DNA from: Diphasiastrum complanatum
Taxonomy: Eukaryota; Streptophyta; Lycopodiopsida; Lycopodiales; Lycopodiaceae
Assembly: GCA_029204225.1 (NCBI GenBank)
Contig: CM055092.1
Coordinates: forward strand, 78,814,527-78,878,526
Direction of reading: 5' to 3'
Length of the DNA stretch: 64,000 nt
Shown here: positions 21,281 to 33,876 of the stretch, piece after piece
Layout: every line of letters begins with the position of its first letter
How positions within the stretch are numbered: position 1 is the stretch's first letter
Made by a program: the position numbers and the translations under genes
Notes under the pieces: generated by a model
What the model was told of the DNA's origin: nothing
The model's input: only the letters and a program-made list of their open reading frames with translations
Databases searched by the model: none

Positions 21281-23801
21281 TGCCATGATGAGGAAGTGAT
21301 TAAACACAAAGTTCACACGTGTGAAATGACTCTAATAATGACTTTGTGACTTCCAAAAAACTAGATTTGAACAAGATTCAAAACACTAACAAGGTCTACC
21401 AAGATCTAGATCACGAACTCTAGAATCATACCACACCAAAATCTAGTCATTATGTGAAAAGTGGATCTCGCCAAGATCACCCAAACTTGACATGAAAGAT
21501 TTGCTTCAAACACATGAAATCAGGCCCAATCATCCCTTTTGGACTCAATCTTGACCCAAATACTCTAACCTTTAGAGTTGGATTGAATTTGAATTGGTTT
21601 GACAACAAATTATGTCCTAGATTTTCACCAAACTTGACTAGCTTGAGAGAAACACACAATTTTGATCAAATCTCTTAAGATCCAAATGAATGGATGCTAC
21701 TAATCTGAGCCTTGTGCACACCTGTGGGCCACACATGGGATCCCATCTCCACCACCTAGCCACCCACCTTTTTTTCCACTTGACCCCAAAAGGGTTGGTA
21801 CCAGGGGACAAGGGTTTATATGTGGGTGATGATTTAGTCTCCATTTACTTATGGGACAAATGCACTCTTTTTGGTGCCTTCAGGGAAGTAGCCACATTGT
21901 GCGTGGCTTGCATCCTCCAACAAGTAGTTTGTTGCCGCATGGCACCATTTTGGATGACACTATCTTTTAGATATTTAGCTAGTAATTAGAAGCCATTGAA
22001 ATCACATTTGATAAGATTTGATAAGATTTTGGGTTGGTGGTGGGCCTTGTTTGTGAGCTCCAAGTTGAGTTTCTAGATTGTATGAGATTATTGGTGAGAT
22101 TTACTACCAACCACATGAGTCACCTATTAAATTAGTAAGCCCCAGTCTGTTTCTTACCTCTATGACTATTTTCAGTTTTAGTAGTTTTTGAATTTTCCGT
22201 CTATGAGACTGCGTGCGTGTGTATGTGTGCCACGTTGATGGCAGGTACTATGCGGAGTCAAGACATGTGTCCCATAACGGGGGCGTATTGCCATGCAGCA
22301 TTATTCCTTACAAAAGAGTTTGTATATATGTATTTTTTCTCCTCTTTTGTTAAATAATAGTTCATACAATTTTGTCTTGGGTTGTGGAGTGCTTCTCTTT
22401 CTGTATGAATTTGTTTGATGCTTAGATTGCTTATTAGCTAACAACTTGATCTTTTATGTGATCAGTGATCTTATGTACTTGGTCTGAAACTAATAAATCA
22501 TTTTTATTTTCCCCACATATTTCAAGTCCTCATGAAAATCATTTTCTTGTGATTTGAGGTGTTTTAGAATCAATTGCCGAGATAAATTGTTTGTGGCTAA
22601 AATTTGAGTGCTAGTCTTTAATATTTCGATTGTTTGTGCAACCCTCATTGTTTTTGGGATCTTTGTGATCCTTGTATGGTCCTAAGAACATCAATTTTAT
22701 GAACTTGGACACTTACTCCTACTCCTACACTGTCATTTTGATACTTGAATTGCTTCTAAAACTTGCCAATGCATCAATGCTTGCTATCTATGTGGTATGT
22801 GTCATATCTTCTGACATTTAGTAATGAATGACAAGAGATGAATTATGAGGGATGGTAGCAATGTATCAAATAAGACATGTAAACACATTATGAAACCACA
22901 AATATATTGAGATGGTACGCAATTCTTGTTCTACTCAAAAAAAATTCAAGTATATTGTGGGCCTAAACCTATGGAATGAAATTAAATAAAATAGAAAATC
23001 TTTGTTATCACGATGTGGTAATACATAAGAGCAAATCAATCCCAATAGATTTTTAATATAGCTAATTCTAAGAAGAAAATTTGCTTAAGATCTTTTTTCT
23101 TTGTCTCTTAATTTGTAAAATTAAACACGAAGTTAATAACTTTGGTACATATAAGCAATAGGTCAAATTTCTACATAGGGAAATTTAGACATAATAACAT
23201 CTATTGGAAAGGCTTACACTTAGTCTATATATATTGAAGACAAAATTTGTTGGCACATTAGTAAATATCATAGCTTGTAAATCTTCTAAATTTCACTTAC
23301 TATTGACATGCACTTCCTATATTTCATCATGTGGTAGATGGATAGATAGTTCAATTTCTTGGTCTTGCATTTCGAAGTCCAAGACATGCCATCGATCATG
23401 ACCAAACTTAAATCGCCTATAGACGAAACCTAAGGAGCATGTTTAACATGAAATATGATACCTTATTGTCATTGTTTCATGACAAAGATTACACTATCAA
23501 ATCCTCTTTGTACTCCACTTGCATTGAATCCCAAGAAGTACACACAATATTTATATGCTCATAATGTATTTGTTTTTCTAAAAAGAATTGCCTTGAATAC
23601 GGCAACAAATATGGTGATGGGAATAAGGACACTAGTGTAAACTAGTTTGGATCCCAATGTTAGCTTCATACTTATCGTAGTTTCATTGATAAATTGTTTT
23701 TCATGCTGATTTGATAGTTAAGCAATCAACATGGGGCATAAAAGTCAACTATAGGTTCATAAAGAGGTAATAGTTTGCCATAGCCAAGTTTCTTTTAAAC
23801 T
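21281..23801. other. Non-coding stretch, partly decayed LTR of the copia relic
   Basis: The part next to the relic (about 21440-22000) has phrases reminiscent of the LTR at 31259 (a cluster of GTGGG and CCACATGGG-like sequence), so it may be that relic's LTR. I could not fix its ends. From 22000 to 23800 I see only AT-rich sequence and no gene. Confidence 0.3.
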
Positions 23802-25827
23802 TCAATATGATTCTCCAACAGAAGCCATCTTAAGCTCTTGTGAGATGAATCGAAGAGATGTCGAATAATAGTCTAGAATATTGGCACAGATAAGATATTT
23901 GTGGAATAATGAAATCTCTTCATTGCTAACAGTATCATTGTTGAGCATTTCATATTCCATTGAATCATTGTCAATAATTGAACCATCATCGGTCACTCTC
24001 AAACTGAATTGGAATGATTTATGGATCCGATCATCAAGGAAACCATCCAATTCTAAATCGTGGAACCCTCTTCAGTGCCAAATAGTTCTCATTTTGGAAG
24101 TTGAAGAAATGTCTTGATTTTCTTTCTTCAAACTAGAAAATCTCAATGACTTGATGGTTAATTGCTTGTCCATATTAAGACTTTTGTCATCTTGAATGCA
24201 TTGGATATGTACTCACCACCATTGTCGATCTGAGAGCTTTGATTTGTTTGTCTGTCTGCAACTCAGCATGCTCTTTGAATACTTTGAAAAAACGGAAAGC
24301 TTCAGATTTGTGTTTCATAAGATATACATCAGTTCTTTTTGAATAATCGTCAATGAATGTAATACAAAATTTTGCACCAAGCAGTGATGGTGTCTGCATC
24401 AAACCACATATATCTGAATGAACTATGTCTAACAAATTTTTAGATATGTGTTCTTGATTTGACTTAAAAGGTCGTCTAGCCTACTTTCCCATGATACAAC
24501 TCTGGCAAATGAGAGGGTCAATAGTTCGATAATCAAAATAAAAAAATGATAAAATGTCCTAAATCAATTATTATGTTGACCGACAATAGATTTTTCATCA
24601 AATTTGGAACATACAAAACTTTTGGTATGAGCTTCGATTGCCCATGCTGGGAATTCAGTCTAACAGTACCTTCACCTTCGATCATATGTGCTATTATCTC
24701 TGAGTTAAATGAATTTCTTGGTGTTGTTGACCGAATAGTCAATGAAGCATTTTTTATGGTTTGTCATGTGTTGTGTCGCTCCAGAATCGAGGAACCACTC
24801 CTCAAGTTGTTTGACATGGTGATGATTCACCATAAAGGCATTATGCTCATCATCTTTTTTGACATTCTGCTTTGAATCAATAGTTGTATTGGCTTGTTGA
24901 TCCAACTGTTTCTTCTTGTTGTTGAACTTGAGTATTCGAGAGTCCTGGATCTCATGATTCGTCCTTTCGTAGTATTTCCAGAACATTTTTGTTGTTGTTT
25001 TGAGCAGCTTGCTGATTTTGGTTTTGACTTTGCTTTTGATTCAAATCGAATTGATTTGCCTTCTTCTTCTTTTGTTGCTTCTTCGAGCCTTTTATGGTGT
25101 ATAGAGCCTGTGAGTTTTCGATGGAGGACACACCATTCCTTCGAATCTCCTCCTACAGCAGCATAGTTATGACATTGGATAAAGCTATTTCTGAGTGAGT
25201 CGAAATCATCATCACCCAATTTTCATAGGAGGATGACAAGGTAGACAATAAGGTCATGGCAGCATCCAAATCTTCGATCATTGAACATATTGTTGTCATC
25301 TGCTCTAACATAGTCTTCAATTTATGTATGTGATTCTGAATAGAATCACTTTTTGACATTCTGAGTGAAAAGAACTTTTTTCTCAGATGTAGTTTCGAAG
25401 TGACATCCCTCACTAGAGTGTGCTCAGAATGTCCCAAGCTTCTTTCGAGGTTTGGGCTTGTCTGATGTGTCCAATTTTTGTGTCAAAAATATTGAGAGTG
25501 ATTAAGACAAAGGCCTTACCATCATCAACAATGTGAATCAGTTCGACACCTGAAACAATTTCTCAAAGTTCTTTGGCCATGGAATCCATTGAAAATTCGA
25601 GATGGATGTATGCATAGTAGATTGTGTGACCATTTTTCCTCATTTGCTTCACGATTCTTTTCCATATTTTGCAACATTCGTATGATTAAACCATGTGTAA
25701 TTTGAAATTGCTTCATCATAATTGCATGTTGGTCCAAAATTTGTGGTTCTTCTGGAATTTCTTCTGTAGCCATATTGTCTTGAGGAGGGTTGGTTTTAGA
25801 AGTTGTTTGTTTTCCACGTCCACCCAT
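23802..25827 (-). pseudogene. Copia relic: gag, protease and start of integrase
   Basis: On the - strand the region opens MGGRGKQTTSKTNPPQDN (25827), then changes to copia gag (QAQTSKEAWDILSTL and MSKSDSIQNHIHKLKTML, 25470-25300). Protease follows with its catalytic motif WFLDSGATQHMTNH (about 24780), then VLYVPNLMKNLLSV (about 24610), then the integrase start LDIVHSDICGLMQTPS and FIDDYSKRTDVYLMKHKSEA (24435-24300). Frameshifts separate most parts. Integrase ends early near 24187, and the last piece (24050-23802) is not recognised. Reverse transcriptase and RNase H are absent. Confidence 0.75.
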
Positions 25828-25959
25828 TTTGAAGTGTAGTATATAAATGCGACAAATTACGAAGAAGATAATTGTTGTTCAATGTTCGGCTCGTCGGTTT
25901 GATCACTTTTCATTTTTACCACACTTGATTCTCAACTCAAACAAAAAAGATATTGATGC

Positions 25960-26333
25960 TCAAAAAAACTGGAAAAAATAAAAAAAAATTATATAAGAAT
26001 TTAGAAAGAGGGGGTCTAACAAAAACAAAAAAATCGATTTGCATAAATATTTGAATTCCTTGACATATTGTTGTTGTTTGACAGTCTCCCAATCGGCACG
26101 CTCAGTTTCATCTTGATTATAGTACCAATCTTGTGCTGCGCCTGTTAAGGCCATAGGAAAAAGCTTAAATTTATCATGGGAAAAAACTTCGCCATAGACT
26201 TCACAAGATTCAGAATAGATCTAAAGAAATCTATCTGGATCTGTTAATCCATTGTATTTGGGTAGATCCAAACAAGGTGCTCTCCTAATAATGATTGGAT
26301 TGACTTCCCGAGGAGCACCTCCAGGGGCAGCCA
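25960..26333 (-). pseudogene. Retrotransposon gag N-terminal fragment (gypsy type)
   Basis: On the - strand: MAAPGGAPREVNPIIIRRAP, then LDLPKYNGLTDPDRFL, a stop, then FPMALTGAAQDWYYN and TERADWETVKQQ. The A-x2-WY pattern is the retrotransposon gag core. After about 100 residues the similarity ends in AT-rich sequence. Confidence 0.7.
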
Positions 26334-27393
26334 TCTTTACATATTAAATCAAGCAGACAATGAGATTGGATCTAGACTTTCAATCAAAACTATTGTAGAT
26401 CAGATCTGCTAGATCTCTTCCACTTGACAAGAATCAGATTCCTATATCGTGAAAAAGATTTCTAAGATCAACCGATCAATACTTTTCAAAAACAAAAAAT
26501 TCTCAGAATTAAAATCAGATTGAATCAGATTTGATCCAAAATTTGACAGAGACTTGATCTGGAAGATCAAATTCTAAAAATAGAACTGACAAAGGTTTCT
26601 TAGACAAAGATTGACATGACGAAGGTTCAGTAGTGCTATTTCTGATAAAAACTCTTTGATCAGACTTTTCTGACAAACTCTATGAAAATAACCTTCGCCG
26701 AACTCTCAGACTCAAAATCTGACACAGATAAAGCTAGGGTAGAACTGGCAAAGGTTCATGGCACATAAAAACACAGTTTCTGTCATTTGGCAAGGGTAAT
26801 ATATGTATATTATCGCAATGTATTGTACATGAGACGGAAAGTCTCAAAACATTATGTAATTTAACGTTCGAATTTCAATGATTTTGATTTGTGAATATTG
26901 AATTGATTGTAATTTCCATATGTTAGTTATGAAGTTGTGAATTGTTATCCATTTAGTTGATTTGCAAGTGAAGTTGTGAATGAACCCTAAAATGAAAAAA
27001 ATGGTTTCAAACTTGTTCAAAGAAAACATGTCAAGGTTGTTAGACTTTTTAAAACTTCGTTCAATAATGAAATCATCATCCATAGTATGCATAACACTTA
27101 ATTTAATTAAAGAGAACTTAGATCTTTAACCCTAAACCGAATTACATTATGAACACCTATCACATGCACCCTTGGAAAAAATGAGAGAGAGAGAAGAAAG
27201 GATCAGTTATGCTAGATGAAAGAAACATGACTCATGATCACTAACCTGATTTTAAAATACCAATTGTATCACAGAATTGATAGTTTAACTCAATGTAGCA
27301 TCTCGCCAGCTCCGATCGTATTCACAAAAAAACGTGAGCATAAACTATGCGCCAAAAATAATCGAAATTTTTTTTAATGCTTTTTGGAATGTG
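26334..27393. other. AT-rich non-coding stretch
   Basis: It is probably the leader or LTR of the neighbouring gag relic in part. No second copy, gene or clear boundary was seen. Confidence 0.4.
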
Positions 27394-27760
27394 GGATTCC
27401 GACATCCATTTCAATTCTAAAAGGATGTCGAACAGATGTCGGACATTTTCGAAACCTTTGAAAATGTCCTTTGTTCGTTTGAAATTTACAAAGGATGTCA
27501 GAATCCGACGCTAGTAAAATCTGCCGGATTCCGACATCCTTTTTTGCCCTAAAAAATGTCGGACAGATTTCAAAATTTTTTGACAAATTTAAAAATGCCT
27601 TCTATTCGTCAAAAATTTGCAGACATGTCGGAATCCGACACTGGAAAAATCTGTCGGTTTCCGACATCTACGTTTCCACGTGGCGTCTTCAAACGACAAC
27701 CGTGTGGCGACAGCTGTATGTCGGTTTTCGACATTTTTTGATATGATAGATTTCGATAAC
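27394..27760. repeat. Tandem array of about 131-bp units, each bounded by inverted repeats
   Basis: Units start GGATTCCGACATCC at 27394 and again at 27526, and a diverged third starts at about 27656. The first two end in ATGTC(A/G)GAATCCGAC, the inverted complement of the start. The junction at 27626-27640 is the perfect odd palindrome TGTCGGAATCCGACA. Related motifs continue to about 27840. The unit spacing is 130-132 bases. Confidence 0.8.
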
Positions 27761-28275
27761 TAATTTGAATTACACTCTGCCAGTCATTCGGTAGCCGGAA
27801 AAGAGGATTTGTCGGATTTTGACATGTCGAATTCCGACAGATCGTTTGCGATAGATTTTTCGTTGATAGATCAAATGATGGGTTTTCATTGGTTTGATCC
27901 ATTGGAGTTGCTTATGTGTTTTCCTATTTTGCAAATACAACAACAAATAATTCTAATTAGAATGACAGTCAATTCTTAAATAATCCAATGCAAATAAAAG
28001 CATTGACTTCTACTCATTCAATACTTATTGTTTGTAAGCTCAATCCAAGCCTACTTTTTGCAGGCTCAATCCAAGCTTAAGAGAAAACTACACCAAGCAA
28101 TTTCCTACTTTTGCCTCCATCCAAAGTAAAAATCAAAACTAATCTTTATGTAAACTTCCATTAACTACTTCAAGCTAATATTTACATGAAGTTCCCATTC
28201 CAATTACATTTCCATTTGTCATTTCAAATTCAACACAAATTTTCACATTTCTCACTTTCCTAGTTCTCCAAATCC

Positions 28276-28719
28276 ATGAAGCTAGTGACTAGAAATGGAA
28301 AACTAAAACTTCACTTTTCATATATGTTTTTCAGATTTATAGGTCTGAAAATCAAAACTTCAAAATTGCAAAAACAAAACTTCAAAACCTTTTTAATGCA
28401 TAAAATTACACTACCTTTTCCTTCCTACATTGCCATTTTCATGAAATTAGTACACTATGGAGTTCCATACACAACCAATGAGAAAGAGAGAGGCCTAGGG
28501 GAGTTAAAGAACCTTCATAGGCTTATGGAAGGTCAAGAGACTTCTTCCATAACCTATGACTCTTTGAATGCCTTTCTTGTGGGAGTTGGGAACTCAATGG
28601 ACACCTTGGAAGTGTGCCCTCCTAGTAGGTCCCATTGCCCAAGTTGTGCTTGTGTACTTTGGTCCAAGACCAATAAAGTGATATGGTTCAAGGTTGAGGA
28701 TCAAGGTTTAGAAAAATAG
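28276..28719 (+). other. Open reading frame of 147 codons, unrecognised
   Basis: It starts MKLVTRNGKLKLHFSYMF and ends in LWSKTNKVIWFKVEDQG. I see no known domain, no secretion signal and no clear splice context. The first half is very lysine/phenylalanine-rich, as expected for AT-rich DNA. The second half, with CPPSRSHCPSCAC, is cysteine-rich but not in a spacing I recognise. It may well be chance. Confidence 0.2.
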
Positions 28720-28766
28720 CCAAAACACCCATGGTAATGACTTTCTAACACCTCACTAGGTTCCAT

Positions 28767-28955
28767 ACCTCCGACCAAGGCATAGACACCTATCTGCCCT
28801 TATCCAAGGACACCAGCACCTTAATCTAAAGGCACATACCCTTAATCCTAAGGGAAGGGTAACTTGATTTCATACCTCCGACCAAGGTATAGTCACTTGC
28901 CTGCCCTTATTCAAAGGCGCCTACCCTTAATCCTAAGGGTACAATTTATCCAAGT
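28767..28955. repeat. Imperfect direct duplication, about 112-bp spacing
   Basis: CATACCTCCGACCAAGG occurs at about 28770 and again at about 28882, each followed by a CTGCCCTTAT...CAA.GG stretch and ACCCTTAATCCTAAGGG. Confidence 0.8.
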
Positions 28956-29089
28956 GTAATTTGCCATTTAGCCCCCAACACTAAATGGACATTTAGGAAT
29001 CACTGAAGTACTGCTAGTTACATAGGTATGTAACACATAACTTGATGTTTATTAGTGACAAAGATGATTTATAGGAGGTTATAGAAGGA

Positions 29090-29969
29090 TGTTCTGAAAC
29101 CACTTTGACTGCATACTTTGGGTTGAATAGAAGTAGGGATTTGGACGCTCAAGAGTTGCTTTATCAGGACTTGTCGAGGATGTATGTACAATAGAAAATG
29201 GCGTAGGTGGATCCGTCGAACCAATAGCCAGAAAATACCTACCATCGAACAAATGTATTTTGTTCATCCGTCTGAAGGAAAGTGCTTTTATTTGCGAGTT
29301 CTTTTGGGTCACGTCAAAGGTGCAACAAGTTTTGAGGACTTGCGAATAGTTGATGGTGAGGTGTTCCCATCATTTAGAGATGCGTGTAGACATAGGCTTA
29401 TAATAAACGATGTGATGGAGTGGATTAATTGCTTGCGGGAGGTAGCTTCATGGGGGACTCCATCCCAGCTCTGTCTCATGTATGATGTGCTTCTATTGGC
29501 CTGTGCCCCTTTTGACCCATTGGATCTTTGGAGGAGTGTAGAGACGTATTTGGTTGAAGATTATACGCATGAGTTGGGACATGCAGTAACATGCGAGAAC
29601 GTTGTTGTGAGTCAGTTTTTGGTAGATAGAGCTATTTTGGACGTTGAGATGCATATGCAGGCAACATGAAAGCCTTTAGAAAATTTTGGGTTTAGGATTC
29701 TCGAGAGTGAGGTCAGTTTTTGTCCAGTATTTCGTGAAGGGACATTTCTCGATGAGAGCATTCAACAGGTGGAGGTAGAAATCGAGAAATCGAACTTGGA
29801 GCAACGCGCGATATTTGAGGAAGTAGTATGTGAGCATGTGGTGAAAAGAACAGCCAGAGTGCGTTTTGTGGATGGTCCGGGGGGTACTGGGAAGACTCAC
29901 CTTTACAATGTCTCCACTATAAAAGAACTAGGTGTTTTGATAGTCATCACTTGGCATCAAAGTTGATAT
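29090..29969 (+). pseudogene. Helitron helicase (PIF1-like) fragment
   Basis: The + strand reads LTAYFGLNRSRDLDAQELLY, then HPSEGKCFYLRVLLGHVKGA and TSFEDLRIVDGEVFPSFRDA, the conserved stretch before the helicase domain of plant Helitron proteins. A stop at 29667 is followed by LEQRAIFEEVV and the Walker A motif VRFVDGPGGTGKTHLYN (about 29865-29915). Similarity ends at about 29969 where the - strand copia sequence begins. The Rep domain, the remaining helicase motifs and the Helitron ends are missing. Confidence 0.85.
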
Positions 29970-29985
29970 AAACATATCAGAGCTT

Positions 29986-31258
29986 TCACATTTCCTGGAA
30001 AAATTCGATCTTCAAATTTAGTTGATTGTTAAATCTGAGATAGTGCTCCTTGGTTAAGTAATCTGTTGCCATAGAATCTGTCCTACAGTAAACTAAAGAA
30101 ATTACCCTTGTGCTTTGGTTGTCACAATAGAAGGACTTTGAAAATTCGATATCTGCAAGCAGGCTTGTCAGCCACATTGCCTCATTGGTAGCATTCGAGA
30201 CAACTGTGAAATCCGATTATGTGAAAGATAATACTACTGAGGAATGTTTTTGGTTGTGAGAGATTGGGCCTTGATTGTATGAAAATACAGATCCATAAGT
30301 CGATATTCTGGTGTTGAAGTCTTCTGTCCACTCTGCATTTGTGTAGCCTTTGGGAATATTGGCTGATGGATCGAACTTTTGTTGCTTGATGAAAATCAAT
30401 CTACTGGGTCGGATTCAAAAAATATACTCCAGTGCTAACATGCATTTCAGATCCTTCATTAAAAGCAAATTGTTATCGAGTAATAAAATATCATTTACAT
30501 AAAGAGTGATGATAGTGAAACGATCTAATACAGACTTGAAGTAAATATTCGAGTCTGTCGAGTTTGGATAGAAAACATTCTCGTTTAGAACTACAAGTGC
30601 GGTGTCCTCTTCTGCTTTACACTAGTCAACATCAATGGATGGCTCTGCCCCTGAACTAGTGTTGAGTCCCTGCACAAAGTAGCAGGCCAGATTATCCATG
30701 AATCGGGATGGAGGTTGTCTAGATTGATTCGATCTTCTGTGTTGAAATTCGATCCTTTGATGCTGTTCGATCTGTTAAGTTTCTGACTCATTTTCCGAGT
30801 CAGTATCAAATTTTGGATTTTCGACCCTTGGGTCGGATTTTGGCTGTTCGACCTTTGGGTCGGATTTTGAAGAGAGCTTGTATGTCCGATGGTCTGAGGA
30901 ATAGCCAATAAAAATCGTCTTCTACTATTAGACCCTTGGGTCGGATATTAGATTTTTCGACCATGGATCGGATTTTGACTATTTGATTCTTGGGTCGGAC
31001 TTTTCTGGAGATCAACAATGATCTGACTGAAAGAAAAACATCCAGAACACTTTGATATGGTTGAGTGATGGCTTCAATCCTATCCATACTTGATAAGATG
31101 TCTTGCCATTCAGGGCCTCTGAAATGGATCGATTTTATAAATAGGCTACTGTAGTAACAGCTTCTACCCAGAACTTCCTTGGAAGAAATGCATGGGCCAA
31201 CAGCATGCTCTTGGCACTCTCAATGAGTGACTGAGTCTTCCATTTAGCTACACCATTG
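29986..31258 (-). pseudogene. Copia pol relic, 3' part: integrase end, linker, RT remnant, RNase H
   Basis: On the - strand it picks up integrase at GVAKWKTQSLIESAKSML and FLPRKFWVEAVTTVAYL (31258-31135), continues to a repeat-containing linker (SDPKVEQPKSDPRVENPKFD, about 30870-30810) and a shortened RT with IITLYVNDILLL (the YVDD position reads YVND, about 30500). It ends in GYTNAEWTEDFNTRISTYGS (about 30340) and the RNase H end MWLTSLLADIEFSKSFYCDN and DSMATDYLTKEHYLR. Much of the RT N-terminal half is missing. The integrase is split: its upstream half lies at 35809-36046, separated by the younger inserted element. Confidence 0.85.
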
Positions 31259-31959
31259 TGTGAAGAATTGCCAAAAATTGGCAAATCTAGCTTGATCAAA
31301 AACCATGTAGAATAGTGTGAATTGTGTACACAAGTGGGTCCCGCACATGTGAGGCCATGATGCCACATGGGAAACCCATCCTAATGTAGGTTAGGTCAAG
31401 TCAAGAGAGTTGGTCATGTCTATTTGGTGGTCATCCCTACTTTATAGGACCTACACCTAAGTTTAAGGTGAAAATTTGACCAACTAGCTACCTACCAAGC
31501 ATAACTCTAGGATCTAGGCTAGGGTTTCATTTTAGGGCAAGAAGGGTGAGTTAAATTCCTTATTAAATGCTGGAAATCCACCTAACTTCAAGAGGGAAGT
31601 CGAATTTGCTATGTATTCCAAGCTCCCATAGTGAGAAGATAGAAATTTTTTGGAGCTCATTGGCAATCTCAAGCTAGTTCACTATGTACATTGAGTTTTT
31701 GTGATTCAAATGAAACCAAATCAATTTCTACTTGTTTCTCAGGTTGAAGGCCGTACTAAATCCTGTAGTACACACGTGTGGTCTCGGATTTCAATGTCGA
31801 TCAATGCTTTTGATTGATAATGCTTGTTGTTTGTCAAATTGCCAATCTAGATCAACTTTTTTGTGTCTAGTTTTTTGATAGATTGTTAAGCAAGCATCCA
31901 ATCACTCTTGTGGATCTTTTGTAGATCCATTTATGGTCCTAAAGTAAAGTACTTTCACA
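31259..31959 (+). repeat. 5' LTR of the nested gag-protease element
   Basis: It starts TGTGAAGAATTGCC and ends GTACTTTCACA. It matches 35109-35808 almost base for base; I count 10 substitutions and one indel over about 700 bases. The primer site follows immediately. The flank CATTG (31254-31258) matches TATTG after the 3' LTR at four of five positions, a probable target duplication. Confidence 0.93.
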
Positions 31960-31972
31960 TGGTATCAGATCC
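31960..31972 (+). promoter_or_regulatory. Primer-binding site
   Basis: TGGTATCAGATCC directly abuts the LTR end, the initiator-Met-tRNA type used by copia elements, with the last bases diverged. Confidence 0.85.
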
Positions 31973-32741
31973 AAGTACAAGAGCATAAGCCATTGATCTA
32001 ATGCAAATCCATTTTTAGCAAGCTTTGGTGCTAAAAGATAGTATTGAGAGGGCAAGCTAGAATCTTGATTCTGGTGAGGAGATTTGATCCCAAACTTGGT
32101 AGGGGTCCAAATCCGTACTGTCCACATGTGTGGGCACCTCTGAACCTGCATTTAATGCATGGTATTCATTTGTGAGCCATTGGTGTAATTTTTGGTGGAG
32201 ATCCTAGGATAATCTACCAAGATCATTTGCCATTGATTAGATTTGAATTTGTTTCATGGAATCTAATTAATCTAGGCTGAGTTCAAGTCCTATTAAGGTT
32301 AAAAACAGGTCTTGAAAGTACATCAAGAAGGAAGAAAGAGATTAAGTCATTTTTTTGTCCAAAAATAGCCAAAATTGGCAAGATTTGATTGTAAGTAGAT
32401 TTCACATCATCTTATCTTCATTCCAACTTTGTGAGGGAGTGTTAGAACTGAGATTATAAGTCCATTTGTTGGGTTAGAAATCTAATTTGAGTGAAAAACT
32501 ACAAGAGAGAGACCTTAGTGAGTTTCTAGAGACAATCAAATCCATTTCTTGGCAAGATTTGTTTGAAAGTAGTTTTCACTTCATCTTATCTTCATTCCAG
32601 CTTTGTGAGGGAGTGATAGAACTGTGATTATAAGTCCATTTGTTGGATTAGAAATCAAATTTGAGTGAAACACTGCAAGTGTGAGACTTTTGTGAGTTTC
32701 AAGTCAATCAAATCTATTTCTTGTTTGTAGAAGTCACTAGT
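31973..32741 (+). other. Untranslated leader of the nested element
   Basis: No coding content. A roughly 185-base segment containing TTCACTTCATCTTATCTTC-like sequence and GTGAGGGAGTG.TAGAACTG is repeated twice (about 32390-32500 and 32575-32690), so the leader holds an internal duplication. Confidence 0.6.
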
Positions 32742-33876
32742 AAGATGGGATCTACTGGAGCATACCTTCTAGAAGCTAGCGAGAGATTGAATTCTACAAA
32801 TTATGCTATTTGGAAGGTTAGGATGGAGTCACTCTTGGTGCTCCAAGACCTTTATGAGTTCTTGATTGAAGAAGAAGATGAACCTCTAGGTGCACATGAG
32901 TTAGCTAGATACAAGAAGAGATCTAGGCTTGCACTTCATTGTGTGAAGATGAATGTGAGCAAATGATTTGTTGAGAGAAGTATCAGCTTGTACTAGTGCT
33001 AAAGAGGCTTGGGAGTCTTTAAAATCAATCTATGAGTCTAGCAACACTTCTAGAGTTCTTATGCTTAGAAATCAAATTTTGCAAAGCATGAGGAGAAGTG
33101 AGGAGAGTGCACATGATTATGTACTCAGAATCAAGTCTCTAAATAGGGAGTTGGCTTCCATTGGAGAGAAGATTCATGATGGAGAGCTTGTACAAATTGT
33201 CCTTAATGGTCTAGGAGACGACTTTGCAAATTTGATCCAAAGTTTTGCCATCCAAGACACTTTGCCAACTATAGAAAAACTTCACAGTGTATTAGTGGCT
33301 GAAGAGTGTAGGATGCTCCATGAATAATCTAGGATGAGTTCCTTGTCGTTGCAGGATGGTGATGAGAAAGCCAATTTCTCATTGAAGGGCAAAAAGAAGA
33401 CCAATGGAAAGAATAAGCATCCAAAGGAGGCCAAAGAAGAGGATGATGCATCAAGCTCAAAGGACAAGTCAAAGCAGAAATGCTTCTTTTGTGGAAAGAA
33501 GGGGCATTATGCATCTGAATGCTACAAGAGGCTAATAGCACAAGTGGAGGAGGACAAACAAGGAAACCTTGCAAAGGAGGAGGAGGATGAAGTAGATGTA
33601 TTCTTGATGCCATCTACATCCTCACCAACAAGCAATAGCAATTCAAGAGACAATTGGTGGTACGACAGTGGGGCTAGCTCCCTTATGTCTTGTGAAAAGG
33701 AATTTTTCTCAACCTTACACTCTTTCAATGATGCTAAAAAGTTTGTCTTTACTGCAAATGATGAAGAGTGTAGGATAGATGGTGTTGGCACCATCTCTTT
33801 GTATCTAGAATCCTCAAAATGCATGGATCTAGAAAATGTCCTTTTATGTACCATCAGTCACCAAGAATATGCTTAG
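32742..33876 (+). pseudogene. Copia gag plus protease start of the nested element
   Basis: It begins MGSTGAYLLEASERLNSTNY and shows the copia gag core (TSAKEAWESLKSIYESSNTS, LVQIVLNGLGDDFANLIQS), a lysine-rich linker, a zinc knuckle CFFCGKKGHYASEC (about 33480) and the protease catalytic motif WWYDSGASSLMSCEKEF (about 33655). One frameshift lies near 32965, an in-frame stop near 33326 and another frameshift near 33850. After the last, the reading continues in the next frame (33836-34900). It is otherwise well preserved, which fits the young LTRs. Confidence 0.9.
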
